Of a stretch of 64,000 bases of DNA, positions 45,317 to 56,907 are shown one piece after another. Origin of the DNA: Mycocentrospora acerina (Eukaryota > Ascomycota > Dothideomycetes > Pleosporales); the NCBI GenBank assembly GCA_022701365.1, contig JAKUHH010000148.1, forward strand, positions 1 through 64,000, read 5' to 3'. A program made the position numbers and the translations under genes. The notes beneath the pieces are model-generated. The model worked only from the letters and a program-made list of their open reading frames with translations. It was not told the DNA's origin and ran no database searches. Every line of letters starts with the position of its first letter. Positions within the stretch are counted from its first letter, which is position 1.

Positions 45317-46648
45317 ATGGAAGACCGAGGTGGGCAGGTCGCTGGTATAGCCATTACATTCTTGGTCCTGACATGGCTCACTGTCGGCCTACGATGTTAC
45401 GCTAGGTTCGACCCACTCTACTCACACCTCAAGGCCCGGAAATCTGACGATTTTGTAGAACTTGCATTGTAAAGGCCTTTGGACTAGACGACAAGGTTAT
45501 GGTAGTCACACTGCTATTCTTTACCGCATACTCGGCTTGTCAAATTGGTGGCACAGTCCACGGTACCGGACAACATCGTGAATCGCTTACAGACGAGAAC
45601 GCCCAAATTGCGCTCCGCTACTGGTTCTTGTGCGAAGTCTTCTACACGATTTCCACTTCATTGCTTAAGATCGCTGTCGGCTTCTTCTTGTTGCGCATCA
45701 CGATTGTTCGCGCCCATATCTGGATCATCCGAATCATCATGTTCGTCTCGGCGATCCTCGGGGTCGCTTACTCTCTTCTCGTCATATTCCAGTGCAATCC
45801 CGTATCCTATTGGTGGGACCTGAATCCTGAGCACACAGGTACATGTCTCTCCGCGTCACTGGTCACGAACTTTACCTACGCGGTCTCGGCACTGAATTCG
45901 TTTGCCGATTGGACTTTTGGCATCTTGCCTATTTTTATTGTCAAAGATCTGCAGATGAAGAGGCGCATCAAGGTGATAGTCAGCTCGATTATTGGGTTAG
46001 CAGCTATGTAAGCCTATTTTCTTTCATTCGAACAACTCTGTCTGCAGACTACCTTAGCTTTTTACGAGTATTTTAACGTATGTAAAAAGTGGTTCAACAG
46101 CGACGATTATCCGCCTTCCATACACTTCGAGCTTGAAAGAATACAAGGGGGACTTTCTTTACAACACGACAGACTTCGCCATTTGGACCACCGTGGAAGT
46201 CGGGGTAGGGATAACTGCTGGCTGCATTGCGACGCTTAGACCACTCCTCAGTGCAACAATAGGATCGACTGGGCAAACATCAGGAATGCCATGGAGCAAA
46301 GTCTCAGACGGCAAACTGCAAAGTACCTTTCGAGCACAACCGCTAGATGACCTAAGGCCAGCGGGTGAAAGGACGATTAGAACGACAACGGTGACGGGCG
46401 GAAGAGTAAGCAGTGATTCTGATGAGGAAACCTTCTTGGGCCTAGGAGAGCCTTCTGAAGGATGGAAGTCAGGGATCAGCAAGAGTGTAACAACCACTGT
46501 TATAGCGGAGCGTGCAGCTAGTCAACTAGCGGGGAGATCCACGCAAACTACAGACAAACGACGGAGCCTTAGCCTAGGAGGAGACAGTGACTCCACTCTC
46601 GGAGAAATAGGGAGAGGGAAACCAACACGAGTTCATGAACGATTTTGA
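45317..46648 (+). CDS. Pth11/rhodopsin-type integral membrane protein without CFEM, 3 exons
   Basis: Fungal rhodopsin-domain (SAT4/Pth11-related) membrane protein of 398 residues. Exons are 45317-45405, 45459-46007 and 46090-46648; introns are 53 and 82 nt. Splicing gives GLRCYAR|TCIVKAFGLDDKVMV, matching the conserved stretch after helix 1, then CQIGGTVHGTG, YWFLCEVFYTISTSLLKIAVGFFLLRI, FQCNPVSYWW, ALNSFADWTFGILPIF, and I|GSTATIIRLPY, FAIWTTVEVGVGITAGCIATLRPL. Seven helices are implied. The C-terminal tail of about 120 residues is Ser/Thr/Gly-rich and probably cytoplasmic. No signal peptide or CFEM cysteines precede helix 1, unlike the other two family members in this window. Function is unknown; signalling is inferred from the family. 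Confidence 0.87.
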
Positions 46649-47055
46649 TAAAATATGAAATAAACTATATCTATCATCTGATTTCTTATTTTTTTTGTTT
46701 TTCTCACAGCGTTGCATTCAGTAATCAGAACCGCCATTTATTCGCTATCCTGTACTCCCGCGCTTGTTGTTGAGTAGCCTACAGGAGACACTTGAATCTT
46801 TCAAGACTTAAATTTTATTTTACAAGAGCACAGTCTCGGGGCCTAAACTTCCACCCGTAGATAAAGAAACAACATTGTTTAGCTGCGATGCTTGGAATAA
46901 TTCAAGGCCGGAAAATAATAATGTGCTCATACATTCAACCTTTATCTGAACAAGGAGCGGACAGTTGAACCAAAGAAGAGAAACGGAGATAGCAAGGGCC
47001 ATAAGAGAACTTTGTTCTAACCATGCTTGTGACCCTTAATGAACGAATTATGATC
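46649..47055. other. Convergent spacer
   Basis: 407 bp between convergent genes, with T-rich and A-rich tracts that probably serve 3'-end formation. No gene was seen. Confidence 0.4.
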
Positions 47056-48952
47056 TTAGACTTTGCAAAGCCTTCCACTGTCTAGATCATAATCCCAGGC
47101 ATCACTCCCTACTCCCGCAAGGACGAAGAGGCTTTGTTTCGGATCGTATTTTTCCTTGATTTCCTTTAGCCTTGCATACCCAGTGCCATAAAAGTCCTTC
47201 TGGAACTCTTTGTTAAACGGGTTCGCCTCATTCATGTATGCTCCAGAATCAGGGCCCCACTTCCTCCACATCGGCTCGGTGACTTCTTCGTACCAATTTG
47301 CTGCACCCTGCAAAGCCAGTTTCGGTGATCCTGCAGCAACCGAGTCGACCCGCGCGCCGTTCGAGATGAAGTGAAGATATGCTGATCGCCACGCTGGAAG
47401 GACCGCCCCCCATCGCTCGTCTAGAGTGTCGCGAACTCCTGGTCCACCTTGCAACCCGACAGTAGCATATGTGCCAGCCGTTGAGTTCCACGATTGCATT
47501 GCAACCTTCAGGTTCGAAACGATATCCGAGTGTGGCGTATCTATGAGTTCGTGACGGCCAAGGAGTCGGCTGGATGTTACACTTTCTCCTCCGGCAGCCC
47601 CGTCGCCTGATATGACTGAATAAAAGGATGTGTAATTTTCGAATAAGGATATTGTCATGTCAAAAGATACCGTTGAGTTAGTACTGCTACCTGTCGCAGA
47701 AATCTTGTCAACTTCGGACTGGATGTTGAAGATGATTGGCGCGACCAACGCTTCTACAGCTGACGGAGTTGTATTGAAAGCCCAGAAAATCTGGTTCATT
47801 GCAACTCCCTGAAATGGCAAATCTTGCTGTAAGTCCGGGAAGAATTTGTAGGCCGTTTGTCCAACCGCCACGGTCGCGGCACCTGCAAGTCCGGCATCCA
47901 TAAGACTAGGAATTTGTGCAAGAAATCTAGCAACTGCCTCCCAGGACGCTTCCGCACTAAAGTTAGTTCCAGATCCTGGTTTGATTTGAATCGAAGCCAT
48001 GGTCACGTTGCTAGGAGCTGGATGGTGCTTTATGACATACTGCGTAACGACACCGTACTGGCCACCTCCACCGCCTCGGAGTGCCCAAAACAGATCCTGA
48101 TTCTCATATTTGTTTGCCACAAGGATATGGCCAGCTGTAGTAGCAACCCTCATCTGTAGAACTTGGCTAGAGGCGAGACCGTAAGTACGCGAAAGTGGTC
48201 CATGGCCACCGCCCTGAATGTAACCACCAAGCCCGACGCTTGGATCTTGACCAGTAGTGACCACTCGGCCTTGCTCTAGCGCTTGAGTAAGAATATTTCC
48301 CCACTGCTGACCACTTCCAGCTATGAAGACGTCTTCTGTCGTTGTGTTGCACGACAGTTGCCATGCAGTATCGCGTTCGATGCTACGGAAGTTTCGAGTC
48401 CAGATGGAAAGAGAGTGGGCACCACTAGACCTAAAATAATAATAATTAGACATTGACGAGCAATACTTGGGTGATTCTTCTGTACCTTCCATTAAGATCA
48501 TGACCAGTTCCCTTTACCACGATACGGATGTCACGATCCGAAGCCCACTTCATTGCTGTGGCAATGTGCGCTTCTTCGGTCGCATTGACAATGTATTGAG
48601 GAAATGCACCAATGCTGCAACCCCTCTCTTTGGTATAACCCGAGGCATCATTGGGCAAGCATGAGTTGTTGGCATATATCTGATAATCGATAGATTCTGG
48701 TTGCATAGAATGCCAAGTCCCGTTGTGCCAGTTGTCTGTCACATCTCCACATTCAGTTTCGGAGCGGAAAGGATTTTCAGACCAACAAGAGGATGCCGTC
48801 GGTACTGTTCTGACCAGAGTACCATCTATGGAAGTATTTAGAGACTTCCATTCTGCTTCAGAAGGCCATGTCGGATCAAGTGGTGTGACTTTGCAGGAGG
48901 AGAGCGCCCGGGCACTTGCTAAGGCAGGTACCAAAAAAATTGAAAAGAACAT
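47056..48952 (-). CDS. Secreted FAD-linked oxidase, isoamyl-alcohol-oxidase-like, 2 exons
   Basis: Predicted extracellular flavin oxidase of 613 residues. Exons are 48486-48952 and 47056-48430, intron 55 nt. A signal peptide (MFFSIFLVPALASARA) is followed by the PCMH-type FAD-binding domain: DRDIRIVVKGTGHDLNGR|SSGAHSLSIWTR, VGLGGYIQGGGHGPLSRTYGL, and NQDLFWALRGGGGGQYGVVT. The berberine-bridge C-terminal motif is seen as NEANPFNKEFQKDFYGTGYARLKEIKEKYDP. The GTGHD...GRS.GAHSLSIWT signature resembles the fungal isoamyl alcohol oxidase group (mreA of Aspergillus), which oxidises alcohols with O2; the exact substrate is not predictable. Multiple N-x-S/T sites are present. It lies divergently from the RTA1-like gene over 683 bp. 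Confidence 0.9.
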
Positions 48953-49635
48953 GATTGTGCGACACTAAACCAATGATTGTCTTGTATATTAGAAGTGATG
49001 ATTTTTGCTATTTTGAAATCTTTAGAAGCACAATACTTGATACTTATAGCTATCACTCCAAACATGCGTTGATGTACAACTTGAACGGGCAATTTCCTGA
49101 ACAACGTCGTGGTGGAGATGTGTAGTGATTTGCACAGCTTAAATTCCGCCGACATTATTTTAGGAGGCTTAGTCTTCAAGGCCGCGTAAGTATATGGTCA
49201 ATGATGGGGTTTTGCATCAGCCCTCCAGTAGTATTCTTGTGTATCCTTTACCCGAGCTTGAGGCTCATCTCGTTTAAGAGCGTATTTGAGCGCTTAGGAG
49301 CGTAAATCTCGCATCTTGAGCGCAGGACGTCACACCAGTCGATATCGGTACACGGTGATGGTGGGTCTTGTTTAAACCAGCCCAAAATAGGTAAACGCTA
49401 AGACGTTTCGAACACGCGTTAAGAGAAAGAGAGCGAAAGAGAGACCTTCGTTGAGATGGCAAAGCAGTTGTGAGTGATATAAAACCTGAACCAGCGACTA
49501 ATAAATGTAAGGTAATCTTCTGTTCTTGCTTCCTCGCGTCTCATTTGTATCAGATCTCCTTTGTTGTCTTATTTCATTTTTGCTGAGCCCCATATATCCT
49601 TTCTTCGGGCTGGACCACCAAATCGTCTTGTTATC
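48953..49635. promoter_or_regulatory. Divergent intergenic region (FAD oxidase / RTA1-like)
   Basis: 683 bp between two divergent starts. No defined elements were recognised. Shared regulation is inferred from arrangement only. Confidence 0.35.
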
Positions 49636-50569
49636 ATGAGTACTCAATATTTAGCCCCTCGAAAAAATGCAGATTTCGATCTTTATCCATACACGCCTTC
49701 CGACGTAGCAGCCTATACGTTTCTCGTCTTGTTTGCCATCGGCGGAGCTGTGCATCTGGTCATGATGCCAACTTTACGATCATGGTTCTTCATACCATTT
49801 ATCCTCGGCTGTGCTAGTGAGCCAATCTTTGTACGAATACTCTGATCAGATACTAACTATCAGTGCTATAGGCGAGGCTGCCGGGTATTATGGACGCGCG
49901 ATGTCTCATTCGAACATTCGCTATGGCGGCGCCTACCTCATCCAACTCATGCTCATCTTGGCATCTGCACCTCTCCTCGCTGCAACAATATATATGACTC
50001 TAGGGCGCTTGATCTATGCCTTGGGTGCTGCAGAGCATGCCGTCATGTCGCCGCGGTGGACCACCAAGATCTATGTTCTGATCGATGTTGCGAGTTTCTG
50101 TGCCCAGATGGCTGGATCCGCAATGCAAACAAGCGGCGATCCAGACGGAGTCAAACAGGGGAATACGATTGTAATTTCAGGCCTTGGAATTCAACTTGGC
50201 GCTCTGGCGTTCTTTGTCCTCAATGCGGCCATTTTTCATCACAGGCTCAATCGAGAGCCGACAGCAACATCGTCGCGCGCACACGTCAAGTGGAGACGAT
50301 ACTTGTGGAACCTCTACTTTGTCAGCACACTGATTATTATCAGATCTGTATTTCGGCTGGCAGAGTTCATCGAAGGCCCTGAGGGAACGGCATACAAAAC
50401 CGAGGCATATCTGTATGTGTTTGACGCAGCGCTCATGTTTCTGGTGGTGGTGGCTATGGCTGTCGCGCACCCTGGCTTGCTTCTCAGGGCGATTCGCAAA
50501 GCTGAGATTCATCGATTGTCCGACGGTGACAATGGAGGTTTTCTGCTACAAAGGAGCGGCGAGAAATAG
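49636..50569 (+). CDS. RTA1-like membrane protein, 2 exons
   Basis: Seven-helix RTA1-domain protein of 292 residues. Exons are 49636-49816 and 49872-50569; the intron is 55 nt, with the acceptor chosen as TGCTATAG because the earlier CAG would create an in-frame stop. Features are YTPSDVAAYTFLVLFAIGGAVHL (helix 1), GCA|SEAAGYYGRAMSH, LMLILASAPLLAATIYMTLGRLI, IYVLIDVASFCAQMAGSAMQ, GLGIQLGALAFFVLNAAIFHHRL, RSVFRLAEFIEG and YLYVFDAALMFLVVVAMAVAHPG. The family (Rta1, Rsb1) is tied to resistance to 7-aminocholesterol and to sphingoid-base translocation in yeast. The true activity here is unknown. The tail is short and charged. Confidence 0.9.
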
Positions 50570-51130
50570 GTCATCTTTGTGGCGTTGTTTAGCAGCATGT
50601 ATTGAAGATCATGACCAAGGACCCAGCCACCTAGGCCACCACGGGACATGTAGATTGGCCTTAAACCTACTCCAAACAGTTGTCCAGTCAATCATTCAGT
50701 CTTATCATATAACAACCCAAAATCGCATGTTATCGTTCAACAATGTGGTGGGTGTAGATGTGAGAATTGCCGCATGAAGAGATTAGAAGCCCATGCTTGC
50801 GATTGACGCTGAGCACTTTGCAGGGCAGGCCAATGACATGCGCATGGAGTTCACGCAGATACAATGCAGTAGATTACTAGCAAATGCGACAACTACCATC
50901 GAAAATTACTCGTGAATGACTTTCAAGATGCTTACAAACACAAGGTCATATGGATCACGGCCTTGGGACTCCCCGACGTCCGACAGACTTACAAATGCAA
51001 AGACGCACCTTCCGCCCCCACTATCTCTCCCACTGCTTACGGTTGACGCCATAGATGCACAGCTGAACACCGGCGCGCCTTGCATAGATAAAGCAAACAT
51101 GGTTTCCGTTGCAATGGCCTTCTCAACCCC
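50570..51130. other. Spacer upstream of the monooxygenase
   Basis: No gene was recognised. It presumably contains the promoter of the following gene. Confidence 0.35.
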
Positions 51131-52530
51131 ATGTCATTTCTCGCGACGCTGCGCACCTCCGTCCAGGCCAATCCTTTGACGCATAACGTGACAACACGAA
51201 GATTCGCAACTGCAGCTGCCATGACTTCTCAAGCCCAGAAACCAGTCCTCATCTCTGGAGGTGGCATAGCAGCACTGCTCCTTGCGCGTTCGCTGCACCG
51301 ATCGAAGATTCCATTCGTCGTCTACGAGCGTGATGCGAGCATCGTGTTTCGCGCGCAGGGTTACCGGCTCCGGCTCAGTGCCATTGGCTTGGACGCGATT
51401 GAGAACGCCCTGGGGCCTGAAGGCTTTCAAAAGTTCTACGATGCATGCGGAAAGACAGGTATGCGCCCAACATATCAATGACACGCATCTTTTCTAAAGA
51501 TGGCGTGGAAAGCGTCGCTAACATGCTCTCAGGTGGCGCGGGCTTTGCTGCTATCGACCCCCTGACGGGTGAAAATCTCGGCACAGAAGACGTGAGCGTG
51601 GTAAGGGAAACCCTCACAAGTCGAGATGGCAAGGTAGTTGGCATCTCACGAGGTGACATGCGCAAGCTCTTCATGGAAGGCCTGGAGGACAATGTCCGCT
51701 GGTCACACCACGTCAAAAGCTACGAAACAACTCCGACAGGCGTCCACCTCGTCTTCGCCGACGGCTCAAAGTCCGAGGAAGGTTCGCTGATTGTCGGCGG
51801 CGAGGGCGTTAAATCATCCGTTGCCAGCCAGCTCGCAAACGGAGCGATCAAAGTGTACGACTTGGGGTCGCGCGGCATCCATGGGCAGGCGCCCACCACT
51901 GCCTTCAAGCAGCTTGGGGAGGGAGTGTTTCGAGTCGTGGACGATAAAACGCAGCCTAATGGCGGCAAAGTCTTCATCATCACCAACGTGCGTGCAAATG
52001 ATATGGACAACCCGGACATCAACTTTGGCTGGACACTGGGTGGGTCACCAGGTGTAATTAAAGCGCCAAACGACAACTACACAATTGTCGGCAAGGAAGC
52101 GGCTGATATTGCTAAATCTCTCACCTCGCACTGGCACCCGCGTGTCAAGTCCCTCTTTGACAACATGATCGAAAGCGACGCCGCGTTCTGGAAAATCACT
52201 TGTTCAAGCCCAGAAGGTGTGCCTGAGTGGCGCAACGAGCCGAGAGTGACTGTGATTGGAGACGCGGTCCATGCTATGACTCCTGCCGGTGGTAATGGCG
52301 CAAATACAGCTGTTCGCGACAGCGATCTCTTAGGAAGACTGCTAAAGGAATCCTGGGAGAAAACAGGCACTACTGACTGGGATGGTATCACGGCAGCCTA
52401 TGAGAAAGAGATGCGTGTGTATGCCAGTGCTGCTGTGAAAGAGAGTTTTGGGCAGGCCACCGGGCAGTTTGGAGTGAAGCTTGATCTCGCGACGACACCC
52501 ACCATCACAGAATATGTCGCTCCCAACTAG
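51131..52530 (+). CDS. FAD-dependent monooxygenase (PHBH-type), 2 exons
   Basis: Flavoprotein hydroxylase of 452 residues. Exons are 51131-51458 and 51500-52530; the 41-nt intron (GTATGC..TAAAG) is the shortest in the window. Joining gives YDACGKT|DGVESVANML. The N-terminal Rossmann motif ISGGGIAALLLARSLHRSKIP ends in VVYERD. The middle SRGDMRKLFMEGL is the usual FAD/NADPH contact. The C-terminal VTVIGDAVHAMTPAGGNGANTAVRDSDLLGRLL is the GD motif that binds the FAD ribityl chain. The first 30 residues are Arg/Thr-rich without acids, like a mitochondrial presequence; an inner ATG at 51221 would remove them. The role could be in aromatic breakdown or secondary metabolism. It converges on the lyase gene with only 170 bp between stops. 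Confidence 0.9.
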
Positions 52531-52700
52531 CTGTCCATCGACAATACAAAGGACCTAGACAGCAAATTTTCAACTGGAGACTATCCAGTTTACTAGTACT
52601 GAATTGTGCTACTCGTACTACTACTCATCATATGTGAACCCTCGGGTTCGAAACAAGTCTCTCATATGATCTATCAGATAACAACAATAGGAGTTCTCAT

Positions 52701-54547
52701 CTACGATACCCACTCCAAAATTACACTATCCCATAGAAAACCACGCCATTGTGTATACCTGTCGACTGTGAAGCTTAGAGTATTTTGGCCCTCGATCAAC
52801 TGACCCGCTGGAATCGTGAACTGCAGGAGTCGCCATTCGCCACTAGTAGTGCCAGAGCGGTAGAGAGCTGGATCGCTTGTCAAAACATCCTTGCTTATGA
52901 CGCCCAATTTGGTGTCGCGGTTGAGGTAGATCGTCAATGCATTACTCTGAGAGTAACCTGCGAGCGATACGGTAAGCAAGGCTGTTGCAGTAGAGGAGGG
53001 GCGCGTTGCCTTGAAGATCACGTTCCATGTACCGAGCTTCGACGATGCATAGTACCAGTCAGAAACACTCGAGGATCCAATTGTATATGTGAGGTTCGAA
53101 GGGCTCTTCTCGGTAAGGCCATGTGTGCGAGGGGCTCCCCCATTGGTGAATCCGAGAGCCTTCTTGTCGAAGTCTCCAATCTGGAAAATGGATTTTCGAC
53201 CTGTAGGGACCGCCCATGTCAATGTATTCAGTTGTTTGATCGAGCCCTTCGTGACACTAACGCCACTTGAAGTGAAGTTCGAGTACACATCTGCCAATGC
53301 ACCGCCATTCGACCACGCATACAACCCATAGTTTCCGCTGCGCACATTATCGAAAGAGAATGCACCCTGCTTATCGGCATAGGTGGTGTAGTAGTAGTTT
53401 GAGCCTTGGACTAGAGGGCGAGTGGAGGTGACGGAATCGCCCAGAAACACGGCAGCACCCGATGCTGGACGTCCGTCGGAAAGCACGAGTTTGCCCTGCA
53501 AGCCACCCCGCGAATGATAGGCAGTGTCGTTTACAAACGAGTATGGCCAGGCCTGGCGTTCCTTGGCAGCCCGACTACGCGCATCATCGAGAGAACCATT
53601 GTTCTAGGCAATGAGTCAGGACAAGTCAAGATCCTATCATCCAATCAACTTACAAGATACCACAACCACGGGCCCCAAATCTTGCCTACAGGCTGAGCTG
53701 TCACTACGCCAACTCGGAAGTGAGATGTATCTTGTACGACATTCAATTGCACGGCATCACCAGTAGCTGACTCGCGGTGCACCTGCAGTCAATTAGCGTG
53801 AAGTCTTATACCCTCTTTTGGTTTATCTTGACTAACCGTCAGTGTTTGTGATAGATGATCACCCGGCTGGTAGTCATTTGATGCATGGATGTACCAAGAG
53901 CCCGTCTTGCTGCCATAAACTCCAACAAAATCTCTCTCGCGTACGTAGTTGGCAAAGTCATACTTGGTCACGACTGTTCCATCCGCAAACTGAAACGTCT
54001 CGTCCTGAATTTCCGTTGCGCCAGCGTAGAGCGCAAAATCCGGTAATTTTTCATTTCTGGTGGTCGTATAGCCAGAAGTAAACAGGTTTGGGTTGAGGCG
54101 CCAAAGAGTGCGGAATATGCTAATACTCGGAAGCGCTTTGTTGACAAAGTACTGGTATGCACCCGCAAGCTCGGGATAGATCACCCAGTGGAGGTCTCCA
54201 AGCTTAGATGAAAAACTGACATCAATGTATTCAGAGCTACTTGATACGATGCTAGCGGAGGTGAATTGAAGGTTGGCTTCTCCGTCTATGATTCAAGTAC
54301 GTCAATTACGAGATTCTGGTACAATACAAGATTCGAACATACCATAACCCGCATAGTGACCTGCAGCGGTACCTACAGCATCTTGACCTTGATACTGCAG
54401 TTTGGTTGCGTAGGTAACACCTTGTGTAACATTCCATAGATCATTACCAATGATCCATTGCGTCGAGCTGACTTGCTGAAGGAACGGCCCTTTTGCCACG
54501 CACAATCTCGCCGCCGCGAGATATCCAAGTAGAGATGAGCCTCGCAT
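52701..54547 (-). CDS. Rhamnogalacturonan lyase (polysaccharide lyase family 4), 4 exons
   Basis: Secreted enzyme that cleaves the rhamnogalacturonan-I backbone of pectin by beta-elimination. Exons are 54343-54547, 53837-54285, 53654-53782 and 52701-53603; introns are 57, 54 and 50 nt, 561 residues in all, normal for fungal PL4. A signal peptide (MRGSSLLGYLAAARLCVA) is followed by the catalytic beta-sandwich (WIIGNDLWNVTQG, DLHWVIYPELAGAYQYFVN, FRTLWRLNPNLFT, ETFQFADGTVVTKYDFANYVRERDFVGVYG, HFRVGVV). The middle FnIII-like part has GGLQGKLVLSDGRPASGA and NVRSGNYGLYAW. The C-terminal carbohydrate-binding-like domain ends WRGFLWDSVILEW. All four exons are needed; single frames show only pieces. 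It supports a plant-wall-degrading lifestyle. Confidence 0.93.
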
Positions 54548-56907
54548 GTTGATGATGCCTTTGATGATTTGCAACTTATACCCGCATATCGCTTTTGTAT
54601 GCACTGAACATGGTCACGCAATTCCATGACAGTAAGACGAGTATCCTCATAGTCCGGACAAGCCTGGTGTACTATCCGAAAAGGGAGCGAAACTTGATTG
54701 AAAGTAGGGTATGTGGAGCAAAGCTTGAACAGATGTGGCGGTCGCTCCGCTAAGCGATAGATTATGATCCTGGTCGACGGAAGAATTTGCTCATACGACT
54801 CGGCCCTTGCGACATTAGATAACGGCTTTTCTACATCACACGCAAGCTATTCTCACGGAAGAATTGGTCTGAGTCTTCAATTTGCTTAAACTGCTTTCGA
54901 TTTTTATATCGCTATGACGATAGTACGATTTTGTGCTTCACGAGGTTACCGTATATTCTCCTAGTCGCTCCGACTGTACTGAGTGTTTCGGAGAATTAAA
55001 AAAGGGAAGACCGAGTGCACTTAGTTTCGCATTTGTATGTTGAACTTTCTGTCAACCAACGACGAAAACTTTCAGCCACAGCAGCATGAAAGTTGGTCGT
55101 TTATTTTACCTTGCACTATCGCTCTCAGCGGATTATTTGCTCTTTAACTTCGCCCTTGATTCGTTTCTACCCTCAGAGGTAGTCCGAGAATTGACTTGAT
55201 GTAATGACTAATACTACCTCATTTCATATCCCCATGACAAAATACAAGAATGCAGAGCAAAGTTGCACACCTCTACCAAAAACCACTTTCTTTTAAAGTT
55301 GTAATGCGAGCTAGAATTCTCTGTTGTTTGAATGAAGCTTTTTAGTCTCCATAATCCATAATTGCAAGAATATCTCTTATTCACGGCTCTTTGTGGAACA
55401 TGTTTTGTCTAAAGCTGCCGAAGTGTTGTTTTGTTTTCACATTATGATCTCTTCAAATACCTGAAGCTAAAAATAAGAAGTAACGAGTTATTCCACATTT
55501 TAAATTGCGTTCATCAAACATGTTTTTGCAAGATTGATCCTGCAGAAGCCATTGTGACGCTCTGATCATAGAAGAAAATTGTCCAATGAAATACTAAAGT
55601 GTAAATCTTACTTCTTACAGAGATACACTCCTATTAAGAATTGTTTGGATTCAAATTCTTAATCTAAGATAATAATTTCAAGTTCTTAGCAGCAAGTCTT
55701 CGCGCAATTGCATATTTTCATGCACTTCCTTCGAGCGGTAGGTCATAAACTATCGCAAACCATAGAAGAAGGAACGTAGGGATAACAGATGTGTAATTAG
55801 AGCAAGGCAACTATCTAAACTACATAAGGTCAAGGTATCAACATTTCTGGCGATTATCTGACAGCAGCTGTGCACCTCAGTAGTGCACGCAGAAGTGCAC
55901 ACAGAAGTGGGCTTATCCTGGAATGACAAGACAGAAACGCCTTTTTTTTTCTCACAAAAAAGATCGCGTCAAATTTCGGAGTCTATTTTCACTGCATCTC
56001 AACGTGCTGATTTTTTTTTTGAATCGAAAGACGCAGCTATTCTCCAAATCGATGAGATCATGGGCAGGATCGTAAACGATCAGGGAATAGCTCGAGTAGG
56101 TGTTCATGGGGCCGTCAATTTCTACCAAATTAAATATAATATGAACAGACAGGTCTCGCCGATAAGCGATCGATGTAAGACTAAGGCCGCGTAATACGAT
56201 GTTCCGAACGGTACTGATGAATAGCACATGCAAACCTTGTAGTAGTGTCAGCAAACAATGTAGGCTTACAATTTATAGCAGCACATGTTTAATCTTTTTG
56301 ATGATTAACAAAAGGTAATAGCAACTGAAGGCACTTCCTTATCTAGAGTATAATCAGTACAGCCACTCCCACAATCACCATTGGTCTAATTCTGAGCAAC
56401 AAGATTCTAATTGTCATTCGACTGTCTTGTCGGGTATATCTCACACGACTATTACAATTACGACTGCTTCGACAAAGAACACTCTTTCGCATGCATGCAC
56501 TGCGGTTCAATCTTTGGAACTATTTGCATACCTATTATAGGAAATGAAAATCGACTGAGAATGGTATCTTCAGCCTTCTCAAGATTACATGGAAGGCCAC
56601 GGCCCCGCTCACGGGTAATGGATTCTATCATTCGGCTAATCACCACTCAGCCTTCAACGCCTTCTTGGATCCCAAAATTTTGCCAGCATCTCAACGCAGC
56701 CTTTCTCGTCCATCTGTCTAGCTATTTTTACCTAGCCTTGCGCAACTTTCACTGTTACCCCGGATACCATCGTCAGCAGATTAGCACAGCATGCACAAGT
56801 CTAGATTCTCTACAATAGTATAAGGTTGTGTCATAATCTTAGTTGTCCGATTATTTCGAGACACTTTTTTTCTAGTGATAGAACTTTAAATTTTCTAGTT
56901 TAAACTT
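54548..56907. other. 2.4-kb gene-free AT-rich stretch
   Basis: No recognisable gene. Frames of about 100-135 codons at 55883-56194 and 56411-56818 have no family resemblance. A small tandem motif (GTGCACGCAGAA / GTGCACACAGAA) is at about 55880-55905. Confidence 0.45.

Noticed and set aside
52641..52665. GGGTTCGAAAC, similar to a tRNA T-arm
   Set aside because: No acceptor, D or anticodon arms could be paired around it.
56411..56818. 135-codon plus-strand frame
   Set aside because: No recognisable domain, many rare combinations of residues, and no splice context. Likely chance in intergenic DNA.
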